Shown piece by piece: positions 6,198 to 11,184 of a DNA stretch of 11,184 bases. A program made the translations under genes and the position numbers. The notes below the pieces were generated by a model. It did not search any database, was not told where the DNA came from, and saw nothing but the letters and a program-made list of their open reading frames with translations. Every line of letters begins with the position of its first letter. Position 1 is the first letter of the stretch. The stretch covers positions 1 through 11,184 of the forward strand of contig JABIRQ010000160.1 of the NCBI GenBank assembly GCA_018699755.1, in the 5' to 3' direction. Source of the stretch: Rhodospirillaceae bacterium. GTDB taxonomy: Bacteria; Pseudomonadota; Alphaproteobacteria; CADEGL01.

Positions 6198-8966
6198 ATG
6201 GCCAGAGTGCCGCGCAAGCGCCAGATCGTCGATCGCCACGCCTTGCACCGGGCGGTGGATGCGATCGCGGCCGAGCACGACCGGAGCGATGCGCGGCGGC
6301 GCGCCCTGATGGCCCTGCTCTCGCGCACCTTGGAAGAGGGCCGGGCCGAGATTCGCGCGCGCTTCGACGACGGCGCGGGCGGGGCCGAGACGGCGGCGGC
6401 CGGCAGCTATCTCATGGACCGCATCGTCCGGGCCCTGTTCGACTACGCCCGCAAGCACGCCTATCCGGTGGCCAACCCGACGGCGGGCGAGCGGCTGACC
6501 CTGGCCGCGATGGGCGGCTACGGGCGGGGCGAGCTGGCGCCCTTCTCCGATCTCGACCTGCTGTTCCTGATTCCCTACAAGCTGCCGCCCCAGACCGAAC
6601 AGACCGTCGAGTTCCTGCTCTACGCCCTCTGGGACCTGGGCCTCAAGGTCGGCCACGCCGTGCGCTCGACCGACGATTGCGTCCGCCTCGCCAACAAGGA
6701 TCTGACGATCCGCACGGCCCTGCTCGAATGCCGCTTCGTCGCGGGCGATGCCGGGCTGCTGACCGAAATGCGCCAGCGCTACGCCGATGAGGTCATGGCC
6801 GGCACGGCGCTCAACTTCGTCACCGCCAAGCTCGACGAGCGCGACCGGCGCCATCGGCGGGTCGGCGATTCGCGCTATGTGCTGGAGCCCAACATCAAGG
6901 AGGGCAAGGGCGGCCTGCGCGACCTGCACACGCTCCTCTGGATCGCGCGCTACGTCTATCGGACCCGCTCCATCGCCGACCTGGTCAAGCGCGGCACCCT
7001 GACCCCGAAGGAGGGCCAGAAGTTCGAACGCGCGGCCAACTTCCTGTGGACCCTGCGCTGCCACCTCCACTATCTCGCCGGCCGGGCGGAGGAGACCCTG
7101 ACCTTCGACGTGCAACCCGAGATCGCGCGGCGCATGGGCTATGACGACGACGACGCCAATCTCGGGGTCGAGCGTTTCATGAAGCGCTATTTTCTGGTGG
7201 CCAAGGCGGTCGGCGACCTGACCCGGATCTTCTGCGCGGCGATCGAGGCCGAGCATCGTCGGCGGCCGGCGGACTCGGGTGGCGCGGGCGAGGAGAGGGA
7301 GCCGATCGACGGCTTTCATCTCGAGGGCGGGCGCCTCGTCCCGGCCACGGACGACGCCTTCGATCGCGATCCCTGCGGGCTGCTGCGGCTCTTCCACAGC
7401 TCGCTCAACCGCAACCTGGACATCCACCCTCGCGCCCTGCGGCTGGTCACGCGCAAGCTGGACCTGGTCGACGAAGACCTGCGCCACGATCCCGAGGCCA
7501 ACCGGCTGTTCATGGATATCCTGACCTCGCCCAAGGGGCCGGAGGTCGCCTTGCGCCGCCTCAACGAAGCGGGGGTGCTGGGCCGTTTCATCCCCGATTT
7601 CGGCCGGGTCGTGGCCCAGATGCAATACGACATGTATCACGTCTACACGGTCGATGAGCACACGATCCAAGCGATCGGAATCCTCAGCAAGATCGAGCGC
7701 GGGTTGCTGCGCGAGGACCACCCGGTGGCCAGCGACATCGTCCACAACGTGCTCTCGCGCCGGGTGCTCTATCTCGCCCTGCTGCTGCACGACACGGCCA
7801 AGGGGCGCGGCGGCGACCATCAGGAAAAGGGCGCCCGCATCGCCCAGCGCCTGGCGCCCCGCCTCGGCCTGGACCCGGGCGAGACGGACAACGCGGTCTG
7901 GCTGGTGCGCCACCAGGAGACGATGAGCGAGTTCGCCTTCCAGCGCGATCTGGGCGACCCCAAGACGATCGAGGATTTCGCCGCCCTGGTGCAGTCGCCC
8001 GAGCGGCTGCGCCTGCTGCTGGTGATGACGGTCTGCGACATCCGCGCCGTCGGCCCCAATGTCTGGAACGGCTGGAAGGCCCAGCTGCTGCGCGAACTCT
8101 ATCGCCGGGCGGAGGAGCTGATTTCCGGCGGGCTCGGCTCCCTGCCCGCCGTCGAGCGGGTCGAGGCCGCCCAGGCCGATCTGCGCGCCGCCCTGGACGA
8201 TTGGGACGACGGCGCCTTCGCCGAGCATATCGCCCGCATGCCGGCCGCCTATTGGCTGGCGACCTCCCTCGACGGCCAGATCCGTCATGCCCGGCTGGTC
8301 CGCGGCCAGCGCGACGGCGCGACCGAGCCCGGGATCGACGTCGCCATCGACCGCGCCGCCTCGATCACCGATGTCACGGTCTGCGCGCCCGACCGGGCCG
8401 GGCTATTCTCGACCCTGGCCGGCGCGATTGCGGTCGGCGGCGCGGATATCACGGCGGCGCGCATTGTGACCACGGCCGACGGCCTGGCCCTCGACAGCTT
8501 CCTGGTGCAGGAGGTGCCGGCCCTGGCGGAGGCGCCCCGCCTCGCGTTGACCGACGAGAGCGGGATCGCGCGGCTGCGCGATGCGATCCTCGGCTGTCTC
8601 GCGGGCGAGATCGACATCCCTTCCGAACTCGCCCGCCGCCGGGCCCGGCCTTCGCGCGCGCGTCTCTTCGACGTGCCCATGCGGGTGCTGATCGACGACC
8701 GGGCCAGCGCGACCCACACGGTGATCGAAGTCAACGGGCGCGACCGGCCCGGCCTGCTCCACGATCTGACCAAGGCCCTGACCGAACTGCGCCTGCAGAT
8801 CTCGACGGCCAAGATCTCGACCTTCGGCGAACAGGTGGTCGACGTCTTCTACGTGCGCGACGCCTTCGGCCTCAACGTCACCAAGCCGTCGCGGCTCGAG
8901 GCGATTCGCGCCCGCCTGCTCGAGGCCCTGCGCGACCCGGACGAGGCGCGCGAAGCGGCGGAATAG
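6198..8966 (+). CDS. glnD: PII uridylyltransferase / uridylyl-removing enzyme GlnD
   Basis: GlnD senses glutamine and adds UMP to, or removes it from, PII proteins (GlnB/GlnK), so setting glutamine synthetase activity and nitrogen gene control. The product has 922 residues, the usual length in this class. In order: nucleotidyltransferase motif GGYGRGELAPFSDLD (106-120, with the Asp118/Asp120 metal pair); conserved NIKEGKGGLRD (232-242); HD phosphohydrolase domain with His488, His531-Asp532 and KGRGGDH (535-541), the uridylyl-removing site; ACT domain 1 from about 724 (CAPDRAGLFSTLAGA) and ACT domain 2 from about 838 (NGRDRPGLLHDLTKAL), which bind glutamine in the family. All key residues are present, so both activities are expected. 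The frame is open from GTG 6111, but ATG 6198 gives the normal family N-terminus and the extra codons look non-coding. Confidence 0.97.
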   Translation: MARVPRKRQIVDRHALHRAVDAIAAEHDRSDARRRALMALLSRTLEEGRAEIRARFDDGAGGAETAAAGSYLMDRIVRALFDYARKHAYPVANPTAGERLTLAAMGGYGRGELAPFSDLDLLFLIPYKLPPQTEQTVEFLLYALWDLGLKVGHAVRSTDDCVRLANKDLTIRTALLECRFVAGDAGLLTEMRQRYADEVMAGTALNFVTAKLDERDRRHRRVGDSRYVLEPNIKEGKGGLRDLHTLLWIARYVYRTRSIADLVKRGTLTPKEGQKFERAANFLWTLRCHLHYLAGRAEETLTFDVQPEIARRMGYDDDDANLGVERFMKRYFLVAKAVGDLTRIFCAAIEAEHRRRPADSGGAGEEREPIDGFHLEGGRLVPATDDAFDRDPCGLLRLFHSSLNRNLDIHPRALRLVTRKLDLVDEDLRHDPEANRLFMDILTSPKGPEVALRRLNEAGVLGRFIPDFGRVVAQMQYDMYHVYTVDEHTIQAIGILSKIERGLLREDHPVASDIVHNVLSRRVLYLALLLHDTAKGRGGDHQEKGARIAQRLAPRLGLDPGETDNAVWLVRHQETMSEFAFQRDLGDPKTIEDFAALVQSPERLRLLLVMTVCDIRAVGPNVWNGWKAQLLRELYRRAEELISGGLGSLPAVERVEAAQADLRAALDDWDDGAFAEHIARMPAAYWLATSLDGQIRHARLVRGQRDGATEPGIDVAIDRAASITDVTVCAPDRAGLFSTLAGAIAVGGADITAARIVTTADGLALDSFLVQEVPALAEAPRLALTDESGIARLRDAILGCLAGEIDIPSELARRRARPSRARLFDVPMRVLIDDRASATHTVIEVNGRDRPGLLHDLTKALTELRLQISTAKISTFGEQVVDVFYVRDAFGLNVTKPSRLEAIRARLLEALRDPDEAREAAE

Positions 8967-8989
8967 GTGCGCTTCGATGCCGGCCGCCT

Positions 8990-9037
8990 TGCCTGCGCCA
9001 TGATCTTCCGTTAGCAGGCTGATGAAAATCGCAGGCA
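8990..9037. repeat. 8-base inverted repeat downstream of glnD
   Basis: TGCCTGCG (8990-8997) pairs perfectly with CGCAGGCA (9030-9037), with a 32-base loop. It starts 24 bases after the glnD stop and ends just before the larger hairpin element. There is no T-run after it, so it is not a classical terminator. It may be part of the same repeat or a transcript-end structure. Confidence 0.3.
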
Positions 9038-9040
9038 GGC

Positions 9041-9171
9041 CCTTCGAGACGGCCCTGCGGGCCTCCTCAGGGTGAGGAGTTTGTGAATCGGAGGGAGGGC
9101 CTCTTCGGGGCGAGGCCAGGCTAAGGGTTTTCCTCATCCTGAGGAGCTCGCGTCGGCGAGCGTCTCGAAGG
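9041..9171. repeat. 131-base hairpin-rich intergenic repeat with 11-base terminal inverted repeats
   Basis: CCTTCGAGACG (9041-9051) and CGTCTCGAAGG (9161-9171) are perfect inverted ends. Each arm then has a small hairpin: GGCCC-TGC-GGGCC on the left (9051-9063) and GCTCGC-GTCG-GCGAGC on the right (9146-9161). Next inward, CTCCTCAGGGTGAGGA (9063-9078) and TCCTCATCCTGAGGAG (9131-9146) match as inverted copies at 15 of 16 positions, and each is itself a CCTCA-N3-TGAGG palindrome. The centre holds another hairpin, GGCCTC (9098-9103) with GAGGCC (9112-9117). From memory, this end sequence and the CTCCTCAGGATGAGG core recur between genes of many Alphaproteobacteria. The element encodes no transposase and could be a MITE-like or REP-like repeat. 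I see no clear target-site duplication. Confidence 0.8.
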
Positions 9172-9238
9172 ATGACTGGCACGACGTCGATTTCCGGATG
9201 CCTATCGCAAGCGGGCGTCTTCTGGGGGTGATTGCGCG

Positions 9239-10792
9239 ATGGCGCTGCTTCGGTTCACGGCGACGGTCGGCGGCTATACCTTGCTCAGCCGCATTCTTGG
9301 CTTCGTGCGCGATGTCGCGATCGCGCATTTCGTCGCGGCCGGCCCCGTGGCGGACGCTTTCTTCGTCGCCTTCCGCTTCCCCAACATGTTCCGCCGCCTC
9401 GTCGGCGAGGGCGCCTTCGCCAACGCCTTCGTGCCGCTCTTCGCCCGCCGCCTCGAAGGCGCGGGGCGAGCCGGCGCCCTGGCCTTCGCCGAACAGGCCC
9501 TGGCCGTGATGCTCGCCGCGATGTTCGTTCTGCTGCTGGCGGCGGAGCTCGCTATGCCCTGGCTGATCTCGGTCCTGGCGCCGGGCTTCGCCGCCGATCC
9601 CGAGCGCTTCGCCCTGACGGTCGAGCTGACGCGCATCACCTTTCCCTATCTGCTGTTCATGGCCCTGGTCGCGCTGCTGGGTGCGGTGCTGAACGCGCTG
9701 CTGCGTTTCGCGGCGGCGGCGGCGACGCCCATCCTGCTCAATATCGTGCTGATCGCGGCGCTCTTCGGTCTCGGCCATGTGCTGGAGACGCCGGGCCATG
9801 CCCTGGCCTGGGGCGTGGCGGCGGCCGGGGCGGGCCAGTTCCTGTTCATGCTGATCGCCTGCCGCCGGGCCGGCGCGCCCCTGCGCCTGCGCCGGCCGCG
9901 CCTGACTCCGGGGGTGCGTCGCCTGCTCGTCCTCATGCTCCCGGGCCTGGTCGGCGCCGGGGTGCACCAGATCAACCTGCTGGTCAGCACGATCGTCGCC
10001 TCGTTCGAGGACGGCGCGGTCAGCTTCCTCTACTACGCCGACCGGCTGGTCCAGCTGCCCCTCGGCGTGGTCGGGGTGGCCATGGGCGTCGCCCTTCTGC
10101 CTCTGCTCGCCCGCCAGCTTCGCGGCGGCGCGGCGGCCGAGGCGGTGGACATCCAGAATCGCGCCATCGAATTCGCCCTGTTGCTGACCCTGCCGGCGAC
10201 CGCCGCCCTGCTCGCGGTGCCGGGGCCGATCGTCGCCGTCCTGTTCGAGCATGGCGCCTTCGACGCGGCTGATACGGCGGCCACGGCGGCGGCCCTGGCC
10301 GCCTATGCCGCCGGCCTGCCGGCCTATGTCCTGGTCAAGGTGCTCTCGCCCGGCTTCTTCGCGCGCGAGGACATGGTCGCCCCGGTCAAGATCGCGGCCG
10401 CCGCCATGGTCCTCAACGTCGCCCTCGCCGTGGCCCTGTTCCTGCCCTTCGGCCATGTCGGCGTGGCCGTGGCGACGGCCGCGGCCTCCTGGCTGAACGC
10501 CCTGCTGCTCGGCGCCGTCCTCTATCGCCGCGGCCATCTTTCGATCGATGCGCGCCTGCGCGCCCGAGTGCCCCGCATGGCGGTTGCGGCCCTGGCCATG
10601 GCGGGGGTCGTGTTCGGCCTCGCCTGGCTGCTCGAATCGGCCTTGGCCGGGGGCGTCGCGCTGCGCATCGCCGCGCTGACCGGATTGGTCCTCGTCGGGC
10701 TGGGTGTCTTCGGGGGTCTGGCCGTGGTCACCGGCGTCGCCCGGCCGGACGAGCTGCGCGGTCTTTTCCGCCGCGCGAACCGGCCGTCTTGA
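9239..10792 (+). CDS. murJ: Lipid II flippase MurJ (MviN)
   Basis: MurJ is an inner-membrane MOP-superfamily exporter that flips lipid II to the periplasmic face for peptidoglycan synthesis. The 517-residue product is almost entirely hydrophobic segments, matching the family's 14 TM helices and length. The N-terminal signature SRILGFVRD (17-25), DAFFVAFRFPN (39-49) and FRRLVGEGAF (51-60) is present. Arg18, Arg24, Asp39 and Arg52 sit at the same positions as residues known to be essential in E. coli MurJ, and Arg269 in YYADRLVQLPLGV corresponds to E. coli Arg270. GGGGGTGA (9224-9231) ends seven bases before the ATG and serves as ribosome binding site. It lies 67 bases after the hairpin repeat and 102 bases before trpS. 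The stop codon lies within a 13-base tandem repeat. Confidence 0.96.
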   Translation: MALLRFTATVGGYTLLSRILGFVRDVAIAHFVAAGPVADAFFVAFRFPNMFRRLVGEGAFANAFVPLFARRLEGAGRAGALAFAEQALAVMLAAMFVLLLAAELAMPWLISVLAPGFAADPERFALTVELTRITFPYLLFMALVALLGAVLNALLRFAAAAATPILLNIVLIAALFGLGHVLETPGHALAWGVAAAGAGQFLFMLIACRRAGAPLRLRRPRLTPGVRRLLVLMLPGLVGAGVHQINLLVSTIVASFEDGAVSFLYYADRLVQLPLGVVGVAMGVALLPLLARQLRGGAAAEAVDIQNRAIEFALLLTLPATAALLAVPGPIVAVLFEHGAFDAADTAATAAALAAYAAGLPAYVLVKVLSPGFFAREDMVAPVKIAAAAMVLNVALAVALFLPFGHVGVAVATAAASWLNALLLGAVLYRRGHLSIDARLRARVPRMAVAALAMAGVVFGLAWLLESALAGGVALRIAALTGLVLVGLGVFGGLAVVTGVARPDELRGLFRRANRPS

Positions 10793-10820
10793 CCTGATGT
10801 CTTGACCTGATGCCTTGACC
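10787..10820 (+). repeat. 13-base tandem repeat across the murJ stop codon
   Basis: TCTTGACCTGATG occurs twice head to tail (10787-10799 and 10800-10812) and is followed by a third, diverging start CCTTGACC (10813-10820). Each unit carries TTGACC, a 5/6 match to a -35 hexamer. The first unit supplies the murJ TGA stop (10790-10792). Because 13 is not a multiple of three, gain or loss of units would not extend murJ as long as the first copy stays. Confidence 0.75.
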
Positions 10821-10844
10821 GGGGCCGGGGCCAGCGGCGATAAC
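10815..10844 (+). promoter_or_regulatory. Candidate trpS promoter
   Basis: TTGACC (10815-10820, 5/6) and GATAAC (10839-10844, 4/6) are 18 bases apart. A start near 10851 would give a leader of about 45 bases before the trpS ATG. The -10 lies in the loop side of the inverted repeat GCGGCG-ATAAC-CGCCGC (10834-10850). The two TTGACC copies further upstream are too distant to use this -10. Confidence 0.42.
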
Positions 10845-10850
10845 CGCCGC
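10834..10850. repeat. Perfect 6-base inverted repeat between murJ and trpS
   Basis: GCGGCG (10834-10839) and CGCCGC (10845-10850) flank a five-base loop ATAAC. It could fold as a small GC hairpin downstream of murJ, though no T-run follows, or act as an operator over the possible trpS -10. Confidence 0.35.
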
Positions 10851-10894
10851 GCCCGACACGCCGCCATCGTCCAGACAACGCGGGACCGCGAGCC

Positions 10895-11184
10895 ATGAAG
10901 CGCATTTTCTCCGGCGTCCAGCCGACCGGGAATCTCCATCTCGGCAACTATCTCGGGGCGATCCGCAATTGGGTCCGCCTGCAGGACGAGTTCGAGTGCA
11001 TCTACTGCATGGTCGACCTGCACGCGATCACGGTCTGGCAGGACCCGGCGGAGCTGCGCGCCAACACCCGCGAGGTGACGGCCGGGCTCCTCGCCGCGGG
11101 CATCGACCCCAAGCGCCATATCGTCTTCAACCAGAGCCAGGTGCCCCAGCACGCCGAGCTCGCCTGGGTCTTCAATTGCGTCGC
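10895..11184 (+). CDS. trpS: Tryptophanyl-tRNA synthetase TrpRS (N-terminal part, cut by right window edge)
   Basis: TrpRS charges tRNA-Trp with tryptophan using ATP in the cytoplasm. It is a class I enzyme of usually about 330-350 residues; 96 full codons are visible. The N-terminus has FSGVQPTGNLHLGNYLGA, containing the class I HIGH-type signature as HLGN (15-18), then MVDLHAIT (39-46) and NQSQVPQHAELAW, all typical of bacterial TrpRS. The KMSKS loop and the tRNA-binding C-terminal part lie outside the window. The ATG at 10895 is preceded by GGGA (10882-10885), a plausible though distant ribosome binding site. It follows murJ by 102 bases and may have its own promoter. Confidence 0.96.
   Translation, partial: MKRIFSGVQPTGNLHLGNYLGAIRNWVRLQDEFECIYCMVDLHAITVWQDPAELRANTREVTAGLLAAGIDPKRHIVFNQSQVPQHAELAWVFNCV

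Noticed and set aside
6126..8288. 720-residue open frame antisense to glnD
   Set aside because: Same cause. The sense strand has every GlnD motif, and the antisense product shows no domain.
9022..9075. 17-codon ORF at the left edge of the hairpin element
   Set aside because: No ribosome binding site, and it runs into the repeat itself; chance frame.
8403..9182. 259-residue minus-strand frame reading through the hairpin element into glnD
   Set aside because: The first part is a translation of the repeat (giving HPEEARRAVSKG, a string typical of spurious repeat-derived proteins) and the rest is antisense to glnD.
9177..9192. TGGCACG, resembling the -24 half of a sigma54 promoter, upstream of murJ
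   Set aside because: The invariant GC of the -12 element is missing at the required spacing (positions 9190-9191 are AT).
8967..9238. Classical rho-independent terminator after glnD
   Set aside because: Several hairpins exist but none is followed by a run of T, so no intrinsic terminator is annotated.
9134..11152. 672-residue open frame antisense to murJ and trpS
   Set aside because: It runs through two convincing genes and the gap between them. Its Gln/Arg/Gly/Asp-rich composition mirrors the hydrophobic codons of murJ read in reverse.

Overview
The window is a very GC-rich stretch of bacterial chromosome. It carries an ordinary housekeeping gene set: maeB, mutS, glnD, murJ and trpS. The order mutS-glnD-murJ-trpS, with a malic enzyme gene divergent from mutS, is one I associate with Alphaproteobacteria, probably Rhodospirillales-like. 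The protein sequences and a typical alphaproteobacterial intergenic repeat agree with this. The taxonomic placement is an inference. I see no phage genes, transposase, CRISPR array, tRNA or rRNA.

Layout. On the minus strand, 2891-597 encodes a complete MaeB-type malic enzyme fused to a phosphotransacetylase-like domain. It is followed after 20 bases by the start of a membrane-anchored PAS sensor histidine kinase (576 to beyond position 1, PhoR-like). A 204-base divergent intergenic region separates maeB from mutS (3096-5882, plus strand). A 315-base gap precedes glnD and is the least GC-rich part of the window. It holds a good sigma70-like promoter with a perfect TATAAT, two interlocking inverted repeats, a possible 27-codon leader ORF and a second AT-rich patch. 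glnD (6198-8966) encodes the PII uridylyltransferase/uridylyl-removing enzyme. A 272-base gap follows, containing a 131-base hairpin-rich element with perfect 11-base terminal inverted repeats. Then come murJ (9239-10792, lipid II flippase) and the first 96 codons of trpS (10895 to the right edge). The short murJ-trpS gap carries a 13-base tandem repeat whose units each contain TTGACC.

How the genes relate. These are separate core functions: malate-to-pyruvate carbon flow, a sensor kinase, mismatch repair, nitrogen-status signalling, peptidoglycan precursor export and tryptophanyl-tRNA charging. The gaps of 315, 272 and 102 bases suggest mostly independent transcription. maeB and the kinase gene are close enough to share a transcript.

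Novelty. I do not see an undescribed multi-gene system here. The points worth a second look are all intergenic: the glnD leader, the hairpin repeat between glnD and murJ, and the tandem repeats ahead of trpS. Long reading frames antisense to every gene are a by-product of GC-rich codon use and are not annotated as genes.
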